DNA from: JBDLSY01 sp043777895
GTDB lineage: Bacteria > Pseudomonadota > Gammaproteobacteria > Burkholderiales > Burkholderiaceae_C
Reading direction: 5' to 3'
DNA: 17,000 nt
Assembly: GCA_043777895.1 (NCBI GenBank)
Contig: JAYWHD010000150.1
Span: 1-17,000, forward strand
Positions 1 through 7,128 of this stretch are shown one piece after another. The translations under genes and the position numbers were made by a program. Position 1 is the first letter of the stretch. Each line of letters opens with the position of its first letter. The notes below the pieces were generated by a model. It did no database searches and had not been told where the DNA came from. It saw only the letters and a list, made by a program, of their open reading frames with translations.

Positions 1-639
1 GCTCCTGTGTGGTACTTCACACCGTTTTACAGTATGTTGCGTGCAACAACAGGTACATTTGTACAATTATTACTGTCTTGTATGGCAGCAGCAGCAGCAG
101 GCTCTTTAGTCTTAGGCCGCTTAAATAGTAAAGTCCAAGAGGCAACGGTTGCATTGTTAGTGTTTACCCTTTTAGTAGCTGCGATTATGTTTTATGGTGT
201 GACTAATTGGCTTGCTATTGCTGTCATTGTCGTAACAGTTGTAGCAACAGGATTGATTAAAACGCCTGTTGCACATACTCTAGCTTTATTGGCAGTTGCG
301 GCCGCAGCTACTTTATTGAATGTCTTTGATGCAAAGTTTTGGGGGGTTGTCGTGATGGGCGGAGCAGTTATCATTTTATTTGGATTGCCTTGGCTTGACC
401 GTAGCCCTGTAAGAAGTATTCGCTACCGTCCTGCTTTTCACATATACATGTATAGCCTATTTGTATTAGGGTTTTTCGTGTTAGGTTACTATGGCGTTCA
501 GCCACCTAGTGCTGTCGGTAATATTTTGTCTATGGCATTTACCTTTTACTACTTTGGTTTCTTTTTATTGATGCCTTTTTGGTCACAACTAGGGACTTTT
601 AAAACAGTACCTGACCGTGTTACTTTTGAACCGCATTAA
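1..639 (+). CDS. petB: Cytochrome b of the bc1 complex, C-terminal part (5' end outside window)
   Basis: The frame is open from base 1, so the gene begins upstream. Cytochrome b is the di-heme, quinol-oxidising membrane subunit of respiratory complex III. Visible here are the Qo-site motif PVWYF at the first codons (proteobacterial variant of PEWY) and the signature GLPWLDRSPVRSIRYRP at nt 382-432. Hydrophobic helices follow, ending in the FFLLMPFWSQLGTF region that closes the protein. The heme-ligand helices lie outside the window. Between LRA (about nt 51) and DAKFWG (about nt 328) there are roughly 90 residues, mostly hydrophobic, where I recall about 10 in well-known homologues. This suggests extra membrane helices between the Qo loop and helix F. 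A short (GCA)5 run at 85-99 encodes alanines. petC follows after 175 nt, an unusually long gap for a petABC operon. Confidence 0.93.
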   Translation, partial: APVWYFTPFYSMLRATTGTFVQLLLSCMAAAAAGSLVLGRLNSKVQEATVALLVFTLLVAAIMFYGVTNWLAIAVIVVTVVATGLIKTPVAHTLALLAVAAAATLLNVFDAKFWGVVVMGGAVIILFGLPWLDRSPVRSIRYRPAFHIYMYSLFVLGFFVLGYYGVQPPSAVGNILSMAFTFYYFGFFLLMPFWSQLGTFKTVPDRVTFEPH

Positions 640-653
640 ATGCTACTCTACTA

Positions 654-685
654 TTAATAAGTACTTTTAAATAAGTACTTATTAA
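654..685. repeat. 13-bp perfect inverted repeat between petB and petC
   Basis: TTAATAAGTACTT (654-666) and AAGTACTTATTAA (673-685) are exact reverse complements around a 6-nt loop. It begins 14 nt after the petB stop. It could fold in the mRNA as an attenuator or processing stem, but no T-run typical of an intrinsic terminator follows, so its function is unknown. Confidence 0.7.
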
Positions 686-693
686 GCACAATA

Positions 694-718
694 CTATTAA
701 TTTACTGTAAATTAATAG
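694..718. repeat. 12-bp palindrome with 1-nt centre, petB-petC spacer
   Basis: CTATTAATTTAC (694-705), a central T (706) and GTAAATTAATAG (707-718) form a near-perfect 25-nt dyad just downstream of the first hairpin. The one-base centre suits a dimeric-protein operator better than an RNA hairpin, but no regulator is identified. It sits about 97 nt before the petC start. Confidence 0.65.
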
Positions 719-814
719 ACAAGCTTAGTTATAAGTTGATAGATTAAATAGTAGCTATTTTATTTTTATAGATTAGTCCTGATTACTTAGTTTTATATTT
801 TGCATTATATTGTT

Positions 815-1666
815 ATGAATCAATTAAAATCACTTTTTATTACTATTGCTCTAATTATTTCGAGTGCTGCTTTTTCTGCAGGTGGTAACACTCCTCCGCT
901 TGATCGAGCACCAGACTTATCTAATGATAAAGCTGCCTTACAGCATGGTGCAAAGCTATTCGTTAATCACTGCCTGAACTGTCATAGTGCCAGTGGTATG
1001 CGTTATAACCGTTTAAAGGATATTGGTTTAACTGATGAACAAATTAAGAATAATTTACTGTTTAGTGCTGATAAAGTAGGCGAAACTATGAGCGTGGCTA
1101 TGTTGCCCAAAGATGCTAAAGACTGGTTTGGGGCTATGCCACCCGATTTAAGTGTTATTGCTCGTGCCAAGTCTAGCAGCCAAGGTACAGGTGCTGACTA
1201 CATCTATACTTATTTACGCAGCTATTACCGTGATGCCAGTCGCCCTACAGGCTGGAATAATGTAGCCTACCCTAATTCAGCAATGCCCCATGTTTTATGG
1301 GAATCACAGCCCGTACGCGGTCTAGAAAAAATAGAAATTGTTCACGATGCTAAACAGCCCACTAGTTTTGAAAAAATAGTTACCACTTATGATACCTTAG
1401 GAGCGGCGACTGTCAATAAGACAAAGCTCTCTACCCATACAGACCACGCAGGTGTTACATATAAATATATTACTGATGATAAAAATATCAAAGCGGATCA
1501 AAAATTTAATGAAGACGTTGCCCATATTACGGCATTTATGCAATATATGGCCGATCCAAGTGCCAGTACCCGTAAATCAATGGGAGTTTGGGTATTATTA
1601 TTTTTAGGTATATTTATTTTATTAGCCTACTTATTAAATAAAGAGTACTGGAAAGATATTAAATAA
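815..1666 (+). CDS. petC: Cytochrome c1 of the bc1 complex
   Basis: This is the c-type heme subunit of complex III, which passes electrons from the Rieske protein to soluble cytochrome c on the periplasmic side. I use the ATG at 815; a TTG at 800 would add five residues before the signal peptide. The protein is 283 residues. It has a cleavable signal peptide ending near SAAFSA, and the heme site CLNCH (C53, C56, H57) followed by SASGMRYNRL. WFGAMPPDLS lies at about 105-113. The conserved AMP (M157) is the likely sixth heme ligand. A single C-terminal membrane anchor spans about 256-275, with the basic tail NKEYWKDIK. No Shine-Dalgarno sequence is obvious. It should be co-transcribed with petB, although the gap contains two palindromes. 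Family assignment is secure. Confidence 0.95.
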   Translation: MNQLKSLFITIALIISSAAFSAGGNTPPLDRAPDLSNDKAALQHGAKLFVNHCLNCHSASGMRYNRLKDIGLTDEQIKNNLLFSADKVGETMSVAMLPKDAKDWFGAMPPDLSVIARAKSSSQGTGADYIYTYLRSYYRDASRPTGWNNVAYPNSAMPHVLWESQPVRGLEKIEIVHDAKQPTSFEKIVTTYDTLGAATVNKTKLSTHTDHAGVTYKYITDDKNIKADQKFNEDVAHITAFMQYMADPSASTRKSMGVWVLLFLGIFILLAYLLNKEYWKDIK

Positions 1667-1673
1667 ATATTTA

Positions 1674-1694
1674 TTAATCATATTTAATGATTAA
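1674..1694. repeat. 8-bp hairpin between petC and sspA
   Basis: TTAATCAT (1674-1681) and ATGATTAA (1687-1694) pair around a 5-nt loop, eight nt after the petC stop. The stem is AT-rich and is followed by A-rich rather than T-rich DNA, so it is at best a weak terminator or processing site on the + strand. Confidence 0.4.
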
Positions 1695-1721
1695 GCTTAA
1701 AAAATTTAAAAAGGATAGACT

Positions 1722-2330
1722 ATGATTGTTTTGTATTCTTCAGCGACAGATCCATTTTCTCACCGTAGCCGCTTTGTATTGTTTGAAAAAGGTATGGATT
1801 TTGAAATAAGAGATGTGGATATGTACAATAAACCTGATGAAATTGATCAGATGAATCATTATGGTGAAGTCCCTATTTTAGTTGAACGCGATTTAACTTT
1901 GTACGAATCCAATATTATCAATGAGTATATTGATGAGCGTTTTCCTCACCCACAATTGATGCCTGTTGATCCAATTAGCCGTTCAAAAGTGCGTTTAGGC
2001 TTACTAAATTTTGACCGTGAATTGTATTTTTATGTAAAAATTCTAGAATCGCGCACTGATGTTGATGAAAAGACTAAAGAACATGCTCGTCTACATATTC
2101 GTGACCAACTGACTGTACTTGCACCTATGTTTTTGAAAAATAAGTATTTTATGGGTGAAGAATTTTCTATGTTAGACATTGCAATTGCACCATTGTTATG
2201 GCGTTTAACACACTATAAAATTGAATTACCTAAAATGGCTGCACCCTTAGCAAAGTACGCAGAACGCCTGTTTGCTCGCCCAGGATTTATTGAATGTTTA
2301 ACACCTTCAGAGAAAGTAATGCGTCGCTAA
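1722..2330 (+). CDS. sspA: Stringent starvation protein A (RNA polymerase-associated, GST fold)
   Basis: SspA binds RNA polymerase holoenzyme and alters transcription in stationary phase, starvation and acid stress. It has a glutathione S-transferase fold but is not known as a transferase. The 202-residue protein starts MIVLYSSATDPFSHRSRFV, the thioredoxin-like half. It continues through the GEVPILVERDLTLYESNIIN region and FPHPQLMPVDP, the SspA hallmark at the domain link, into an all-helical C-terminal half. Length matches the family (about 200-215). It has one of the few good ribosome sites in the window, AAGGA at 1711-1715, six nt before the ATG. sspB follows after 67 nt, the usual sspAB arrangement. 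It is unrelated to the phosphorothioation proteins that share the Ssp name. Confidence 0.95.
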   Translation: MIVLYSSATDPFSHRSRFVLFEKGMDFEIRDVDMYNKPDEIDQMNHYGEVPILVERDLTLYESNIINEYIDERFPHPQLMPVDPISRSKVRLGLLNFDRELYFYVKILESRTDVDEKTKEHARLHIRDQLTVLAPMFLKNKYFMGEEFSMLDIAIAPLLWRLTHYKIELPKMAAPLAKYAERLFARPGFIECLTPSEKVMRR

Positions 2331-2397
2331 TTAAATACTAAAATAAGTACTAAAAATATTAATTTAAATACAATCCTCAACACTTTAATTATGTATT

Positions 2398-2802
2398 ATG
2401 GACGCAAGCTTTAAACCTTATTTAATACGAGCTATGTATGAATGGTGTACAGACTATGGGCATGAACCTTACCTAGCGATTGCTGTGGACAATAGCTGTA
2501 CTGTGCCTATAGCACATGTTCAACAAGGACAAATTGTATTAGATCTTAGCCCAGAATCTATTAAAGATTTAGACTTAGGCTTAGAATCAATTAGTTTTAA
2601 AGCCCGTTTTTCTGGTGTTGTTCATCATATTTATGCACCTTTACACCGTGTCATAGGTATGTTCCCTACACATAATCAACAGCTAGGCGTTTTTTTTGAA
2701 CCGACCAATACACCTGTAAAAGCTAATAATAGCAATGGTATAGAAAATTCTACAAAAAATGCTGCTTTATCTACAAAAAGTAGAATTATTCGTGTAAAAT
2801 AG
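2398..2802 (+). CDS. sspB: SspB, ClpXP adaptor for ssrA-tagged proteins
   Basis: SspB binds the ssrA tag on products of stalled ribosomes and tethers them to the ClpXP protease. The 134-residue protein has the conserved N-terminal dimer and tag-binding domain: KPYLIRAMYEWCTDYGHEPYL at the start (shown here to 20 residues or fewer in the family motif YLIRAMYEWC), then FKARFSGVVHHIYAP at about 66-80 and FEP closing the fold near residue 101. A polar, unstructured linker rich in Asn, Ser and Thr follows. The last residues, RIIRVK, match the short ClpX-binding tail of the E. coli protein, which ends in LRVVK as I recall. Linker and tail are intact, so the adaptor should work. No Shine-Dalgarno is seen; an out-of-frame ATG at 2391 is rejected. 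Confidence 0.93.
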   Translation: MDASFKPYLIRAMYEWCTDYGHEPYLAIAVDNSCTVPIAHVQQGQIVLDLSPESIKDLDLGLESISFKARFSGVVHHIYAPLHRVIGMFPTHNQQLGVFFEPTNTPVKANNSNGIENSTKNAALSTKSRIIRVK

Positions 2803-2825
2803 TGAAGTTGATACTTTATATCAAA

Positions 2826-2901
2826 GCCGATTTAGCTCAGTTGGTAGAGCAACCGCCTTGTAAGCGGTAGGTCATCAGTTCGAATCCGATAATCGGCACC
2901 A
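2826..2901 (+). tRNA. tRNA-Thr (anticodon UGU)
   Basis: A complete 76-nt cloverleaf with encoded CCA. The acceptor arms GCCGATT (2826-2832) and AATCGGC (2891-2897) pair fully. The D stem is GCTC/GAGC. The anticodon stem ACCGC/GCGGT encloses loop CTTGTAA, with anticodon TGT at 2859-2861. The T arm contains TTCGAAT. The T stem (2874-2878 with 2886-2890) has one A-C mismatch at the 52-62 pair; I recall the same mismatch in E. coli tRNA-Thr(UGU). It lies 23 nt after sspB. Confidence 0.96.
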
Positions 2902-2904
2902 ATT

Positions 2905-2945
2905 AAAACCCTACTTAATCAAGCCATTAAGTAGGGTTTTGGCTT
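2905..2945. terminator. Bidirectional intrinsic terminator between tRNA-Thr and miaB
   Basis: A perfect 15-bp stem: AAAACCCTACTTAAT (2905-2919) with ATTAAGTAGGGTTTT (2926-2940), loop CAAGCC. It is flanked by A-runs on the left and T-runs on the right, including a further TTTTT at 2944-2948. It lies just where the + strand tRNA transcript and the - strand miaB transcript converge, so it can end both. Confidence 0.88.
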
Positions 2946-2957
2946 TTTAGCCCTAGC

Positions 2958-4415
2958 TTAGGTAATTATCTCACCCCGCAAGCTATTGGGTTGTACATCA
3001 ATAATGCGCACCTGTAGCATTTGCCCAATTAATTGCTTATGACCAGAAAAATTAACGATACGCATATTTTCAGTTCTGCCCATTAGTTCGTGTTCATTTT
3101 TTTTGCTTAGCCCTTCAGCTAAAACAGTTTGTATGCTGCCTAGCATTGCTAAGCTAATTGCTTTAGCATTTAAAATGATTTGTGCTTGTAGACGCTGTAG
3201 GCGTGCTAATTTTATAGCGTCTGTTGTGTCATCATTTAGGTCGGCTGCAGGTGTGCCAGGGCGGCGGCTATATACAAAACTAAAAGAAGTATCAAAATTT
3301 AAATCTATAATTAACTTCATCGTTTGTTCAAAGTCAGCTTCAGTTTCACCAGGAAAGCCCACAATAAAATCACTTGATAAACAAATATCGGGTCGTACTG
3401 CCCGTACACGCTTAATAATATTCTTATATTCTAAGGCGGTATAGCCCCGCTTCATTGCATTTAATACGTGATCGCTACCTGCTTGAACAGGTAAATGTAA
3501 ATAATTAGCTAATTTAGGTAAACGTCCCATCGTGTCAATTAACTTTTGCGTCATTTCTTTTGGGTGACTGGTTAAAAAGCGAATACGTTCAATACCAGGT
3601 ATTTCGTGGACGTATTCTAATAAGGTTGCAAAGTCAATAATGTCACCAGTAGTATCATTGATATTCAGTTTACCGCGATAAGCATTGACGTTTTGCCCCA
3701 ATAAACTAACTTCTTTGACACCTTGGTCGGCAAGGTCAGCTATTTCAGTCAAAATATCTTCTAAAGGGCGATTAACTTCTTCGCCCCGAGTATAAGGCAC
3801 AACACAAAAGCTACAGTACTTACTGCAACCTTCCATAATACTCACATACGCAGTGGGTCCTTCTTTACGGGGGGGCGGTAAATAATCAAACTTTTCAATT
3901 TCCGGAAAGCTAATGTCTACTTGTGATTGATGAGTACTGTTACGTGCATCTATCATTTGTGGTAGACGGTGTAACGTTTGTGGCCCAAAGACTAAATCCA
4001 CATAAGGCGCACGCTGAACGATAGCTGCACCTTCTTGGCTTGCAACACACCCGCCCACACCAATAATTAAATCAGGGTTTTTTTGTTTTAATTTTAATGC
4101 ACGTCCTAAGTCTGAAAAAACTTTTTCTTGTGCTTTTTCACGAACGCTACAGGTATTAAACAAAATAACATCAGCTTCATCTTGATGCTCGGTACGTATC
4201 ATTCCTTTAGTTGCGTGCAGTACGTCAAGCATTTTATCTGAATCATAGACATTCATTTGGCAACCAAATGTTTTAATATATACTTTTTTAACCGTTTGTA
4301 CGTTTGTTTTATTTTGTATGTTGTTTATATCTTGCATATTATCAGCTACTGAATGAGCTGCTGATGTAAGCCGTGCTGTGTTGATTGTATCAGTTGTATC
4401 AGTTGTGTTTGTCAT
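2958..4415 (-). CDS. miaB: MiaB, tRNA-2-methylthio-N6-dimethylallyladenosine synthase
   Basis: MiaB is a radical-SAM enzyme with two [4Fe-4S] clusters. It adds the methylthio group to i6A37 of tRNAs reading UNN codons. The 485-residue protein has the N-terminal MTTase domain with cysteines C52 (TFGCQMN), C89 (FNTCSVREKA) and C123 (VGGCVASQ). The radical-SAM motif is C197-x3-C201-x2-C204 (EGCSKYCSFCVVPYTRG), and a C-terminal TRAM domain ends the protein. About 42 residues precede the usual start region (KKVYIKTFGCQMN). This extension is Thr/Asn-rich and its first codons come from short DNA repeats. Met27 is a possible later start, but neither start has a clear ribosome site. It lies 42 nt downstream of gloC on the same strand, so an operon is likely. 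It ends at the bidirectional terminator. Confidence 0.96.
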   Translation of the reverse strand: MTNTTDTTDTINTARLTSAAHSVADNMQDINNIQNKTNVQTVKKVYIKTFGCQMNVYDSDKMLDVLHATKGMIRTEHQDEADVILFNTCSVREKAQEKVFSDLGRALKLKQKNPDLIIGVGGCVASQEGAAIVQRAPYVDLVFGPQTLHRLPQMIDARNSTHQSQVDISFPEIEKFDYLPPPRKEGPTAYVSIMEGCSKYCSFCVVPYTRGEEVNRPLEDILTEIADLADQGVKEVSLLGQNVNAYRGKLNINDTTGDIIDFATLLEYVHEIPGIERIRFLTSHPKEMTQKLIDTMGRLPKLANYLHLPVQAGSDHVLNAMKRGYTALEYKNIIKRVRAVRPDICLSSDFIVGFPGETEADFEQTMKLIIDLNFDTSFSFVYSRRPGTPAADLNDDTTDAIKLARLQRLQAQIILNAKAISLAMLGSIQTVLAEGLSKKNEHELMGRTENMRIVNFSGHKQLIGQMLQVRIIDVQPNSLRGEIIT

Positions 4416-4457
4416 AATATAAGGTGCTGCTATTAATTGAGTATTTATTCTGTTTTA

Positions 4458-5117
4458 TTAAATTTTAAGTGACTTAAATAAATGGTCAGCTACGTGCGGA
4501 TTGCTTAAGCGTTCACGCCCAAAGGTACTATTATCACCGTGCCCGCAATAAAATTCAATGTCATCGCCCAGTGGAAATAGTTTATGGCGAATACTATGAA
4601 TTAAATCAGCATGAACGCCCCGAGGAAAGTCAGTGCGGCCAATGCTGCCAGCAAAAATGACATCACCCACCCACGCAATTCGTTGCTCTTTAGCAAAAAA
4701 TACTACGTGGCCAGGGGTGTGTCCAGGGCAGTGAATCACTTCTAATACAGTATTGCCTATTTGTACAGTGTCACCACTATTTAACCACCGATTCGGTGAA
4801 AAAGTACCCCAATGTGGCATATCGTAATGCTCACTATGGCTGGGTAATTGCTGTATCCAAAAATCATCAGCAATATGAGGCCCTTCAATAGGTACATTAT
4901 AGGCATCGGCAATCACGCGTGCCGCTGCACAATGGTCTAAATGGCCGTGTGTTAATAGTATTTTAGTCAGTGTTGCACCTGATGCAGTAAGGTGTTGTTT
5001 TATATATTCTATATCGCCTCCTGGGTCTGTTAAGGCAGCTTGTTTCGTTTGATCACACACAACCAGCGTACAATTTTGTTTAAAGGCAGTAACAGGTAAA
5101 ACGGTAATATTTAGCAT
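4458..5117 (-). CDS. gloC: Type II glyoxalase (hydroxyacylglutathione hydrolase), YcbL/GloC-like
   Basis: A cytoplasmic metallo-beta-lactamase-fold hydrolase expected to hydrolyse S-D-lactoylglutathione, the last step of methylglyoxal detoxification. The 219-residue protein carries the metal motif HGHLDH (residues 57-62), PGHTPGH (H133), GDVIF (D152) and CGHG (H193), the complete ligand set. VTAFKQNC near the start, RWLN, and GRTDFPRG (160-167) are characteristic of the short YcbL/GloC type rather than the longer GloB, which has an extra C-terminal helical domain. Length agrees with E. coli YcbL (about 215). It is first in a probable two-gene - strand unit with miaB. The upstream region is the long AT-rich spacer shared with algC. 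In vivo substrate is inferred from the family. Confidence 0.9.
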   Translation of the reverse strand: MLNITVLPVTAFKQNCTLVVCDQTKQAALTDPGGDIEYIKQHLTASGATLTKILLTHGHLDHCAAARVIADAYNVPIEGPHIADDFWIQQLPSHSEHYDMPHWGTFSPNRWLNSGDTVQIGNTVLEVIHCPGHTPGHVVFFAKEQRIAWVGDVIFAGSIGRTDFPRGVHADLIHSIRHKLFPLGDDIEFYCGHGDNSTFGRERLSNPHVADHLFKSLKI

Positions 5118-5589
5118 AAATTTAAGGCAGTAGGGCGGTTAATTGAATTTTAATAGAGCAACGTTAAAATAATAGTACGGCAGTTTACAATTAAAATATT
5201 AGTCTTACTAACTAATAAACTAATAAATTAATAAATAGACTTTCCCCAAAATTCTGAAAGCGTTTTATTATATAAATAACACTTAGAATCAGGATTTTTA
5301 AGATTAAAGGATAAACAGAATTTAAAAAATCTTTAAAATCTTTAAATTCTGTAAATCTTTAAATTTTGTAAATCTTGCTTCAAACTGCGAGTTTTAAAGC
5401 TTGGAGAAAAGTCTTTTAATAAGTTTTAAAGAGTCTTTTTAAAGAATCTTAATATAAATAAAAAAATAAATTTTTTAAAAGCTATTTATAGCATTAATAA
5501 TTACACACTACGTAAACAATATTTACTCATACCTCTATTTATACTTCATTTATACTTCTTATACCTACTCATATTTACTAATCTTTATT
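5118..5589. other. 472-bp AT-rich divergent spacer between gloC and algC
   Basis: No gene is supported here. It must hold the promoters of both divergent genes, but I cannot place them with confidence. It contains three kinds of short repeat. A tandem octamer (TAATAAAC then TAATAAAT twice) covers 5213-5236. An imperfect inverted repeat covers about 5301-5376. An 11-bp tandem (ATTTATACTTC twice, then a decayed third copy) covers 5537-5569, just before algC. Long A- and T-tracts dominate the rest. Confidence 0.6.
5301..5376. repeat. Imperfect inverted/iterated repeat of the GATTAAAGGAT...ACAG type
   Basis: ACAGAATTTAAA (5315-5326) and TTTAAATTCTGT (5341-5352) are exact reverse complements. The flanks extend the match imperfectly (AGATTAAAGGATAA on the left, AAATCTTTAAATTTTGTA on the right). 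AAATCTTTAAA-like words recur several times. The wording resembles an interspersed intergenic repeat I recall from several bacteria, built from GGATTAAAGGATT and ACAGGATTT words. The resemblance is from memory and this copy looks decayed. Confidence 0.5.
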
Positions 5590-7011
5590 ATGACATCATT
5601 AACATTAAAGCCATTGCCTAATTCTATTTTTAAAGCCTATGATATTCGCGGTATTGTTGATGATACATTGACAGAAATAGCGTGTTATGCCGTAGGGCGT
5701 GCATTGGCTGTACGTTGTACTGAATTGCAGATTACACGCTGTGTAGTAGGCCGCGATGGCCGCTTATCGGGCATTCGGCTTGCCGCTGCACTGGCAAAAG
5801 GCTTAATGGCTGGCGGAATTAATGTGATTGATATTGGTTTATGCACTACCCCAGTTGTGTATTGGGCAACACACCACTTAGATACAGGGACGGGTGTGAT
5901 GGTTACAGGCAGTCATAATCCGCCACAATACAATGGCTTAAAAATGATGCTAAATGGTGATGCCTTGTACGGTGATGATATTCAAAGCTTGTATCAAATT
6001 GCCCAAACATTTATGGTGCAAGAATGGTTTGTATCAGACACAACGGCTGCAACGGTCAGTACTTTAAATTTAATCCCTGCTTACACGGCACGCATAGTCA
6101 ATGATACACAGTTGGCTATGCCTATGAAAATAGTAATGGATTGTGGCAATGGTGCTGCGGGTGCAGTTGCTCCAGCCCTCATTAAAGCTTTGGGTGTTGA
6201 AGTGATTGAGCTATACAGTGAAGTTGATGGGACATTTCCTAATCACCATCCAGACCCAGCCCATATAGAAAATTTACAAGACTTAATTAACGCTTTAAAA
6301 AATAGTGATGCTGATTTTGGCATTGCATTTGACGGGGACGGTGACCGCTTAGGTGTGGTAACCCACAACGGAGAAGTCATATTTCCTGACCGTCAATTAA
6401 TGTTGTTTGCGGCTGATGTATTAAGCCGTTACCCCAATGCCCCGATTGTATATGACGTAAAATGTAGCCGTTTAGTCGGTGATACTATCACTAAAAATGG
6501 CGGACAAGCTGTTATGTGGAAGACGGGACATAGTTTGATTAAAGCTAAAATGAAAGCATTAAATGCCCCTTTAGCAGGCGAAATGAGTGGGCATATTTTT
6601 TTTAAAGAACGTTGGTACGGCTTTGATGATGGTATATACGCTGCTGTACGTTTACTAGAAATATTAGCCCAACAAAAGCAAGCAGGGCATAGTGCCAGTG
6701 ATGTGTTAGAGGGCTTACCTAATAGCCGTGCCACGCCAGAGATTAATATTGTTTGTTCCGAAGGTGAAGCTCATCAGTTGTGTGAGCAGTTACAAAAAAC
6801 AGGTCTTTTTGAAGAAGCTACGGCTATTCATACCATTGACGGTGTCAGAGCTGAATGGGTTGATGGGTTTGGCTTAGCCCGTGCAAGTAACACTACGCCT
6901 GTCATTGTGTTGCGGTTTGAAGCGGATACTGTAGAAGCCTTATTGCGTATTCAAGCCATTTTTTCCCGTGAATTGCGGCGTTTAAAACCCAGTATTCTTA
7001 TACCTTTTTAA
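5590..7011 (+). CDS. algC: Phosphomannomutase/phosphoglucomutase
   Basis: This enzyme interconverts mannose-6-P and mannose-1-P, and glucose-6-P and glucose-1-P. It feeds GDP-mannose and UDP-glucose into exopolysaccharide and LPS. The 473-residue alpha-D-phosphohexomutase has all four domains. They include the start KAYDIRGIVDD, the catalytic phosphoserine loop TGSHNPP with Ser108, the Mg-binding loop DGDGDR (248-253), the sugar-specificity loop GEMSGH (330-335), and a phosphate-binding C-terminal domain with RASNTTPVIVLRFE. Length and the position of Ser108 agree with Pseudomonas AlgC. The start has no clear Shine-Dalgarno but the domain start fits. It is followed by a 13-bp tandem array and then a VanZ-type gene. 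No sugar-polymer genes are visible beside it, so the polymer it serves is unknown. Confidence 0.95.
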   Translation: MTSLTLKPLPNSIFKAYDIRGIVDDTLTEIACYAVGRALAVRCTELQITRCVVGRDGRLSGIRLAAALAKGLMAGGINVIDIGLCTTPVVYWATHHLDTGTGVMVTGSHNPPQYNGLKMMLNGDALYGDDIQSLYQIAQTFMVQEWFVSDTTAATVSTLNLIPAYTARIVNDTQLAMPMKIVMDCGNGAAGAVAPALIKALGVEVIELYSEVDGTFPNHHPDPAHIENLQDLINALKNSDADFGIAFDGDGDRLGVVTHNGEVIFPDRQLMLFAADVLSRYPNAPIVYDVKCSRLVGDTITKNGGQAVMWKTGHSLIKAKMKALNAPLAGEMSGHIFFKERWYGFDDGIYAAVRLLEILAQQKQAGHSASDVLEGLPNSRATPEINIVCSEGEAHQLCEQLQKTGLFEEATAIHTIDGVRAEWVDGFGLARASNTTPVIVLRFEADTVEALLRIQAIFSRELRRLKPSILIPF

Positions 7012-7115
7012 GTTGTTTTTACCCATTACTTTTATACATTACTTTTATATATTACTTTTATATATTATTTTTATACATTATTTTTATAAATTATCTTTGT
7101 AAATTGTTTTTGCAA
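7012..7115. repeat. Tandem array of a 13-bp unit (7 clear copies, an eighth decayed)
   Basis: Units start at 7025, 7038, 7051, 7064, 7077, 7090 and 7103. The first reads ATTACTTTTATAC and the next two ATTACTTTTATAT. Later copies drift: ATTATTTTTATAC, ATTATTTTTATAA, ATTATCTTTGTAA, ATTGTTTTTGCAA. GTTGTTTTTACCC at 7012-7024 fits as a decayed eighth copy, directly after the algC stop. The array fills almost the whole algC-vanZ gap. Confidence 0.9.
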
Positions 7116-7128
7116 TCATTACTGCACT

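Noticed and set aside
800..814. TTG start for cytochrome c1 at 800.
   Set aside because: The ATG at 815 gives a standard signal peptide directly. The five extra residues add nothing conserved and there is no ribosome site.
2826..2901. tRNA-Thr as the attachment site of the downstream island.
   Set aside because: The island starts 8 kb away behind core genes, there is no integrase, and I see no repeated tRNA 3' end in the window.
3103..3444. Open frame of 113 codons on the + strand inside miaB.
   Set aside because: It lies antisense within a highly conserved gene, has no recognisable motif, and its Cys/Ser/Arg-rich content is typical of an antisense shadow.
6429..6734. Open frame of 101 codons on the - strand inside algC.
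   Set aside because: It is antisense to the conserved sugar-binding domain of AlgC and shows no family features or ribosome site.
7012..7115. The 13-bp array as a CRISPR or replication iteron array.
   Set aside because: Units abut without spacers and are too short for CRISPR. There is no replication initiator gene nearby and copies drift as in slippage.
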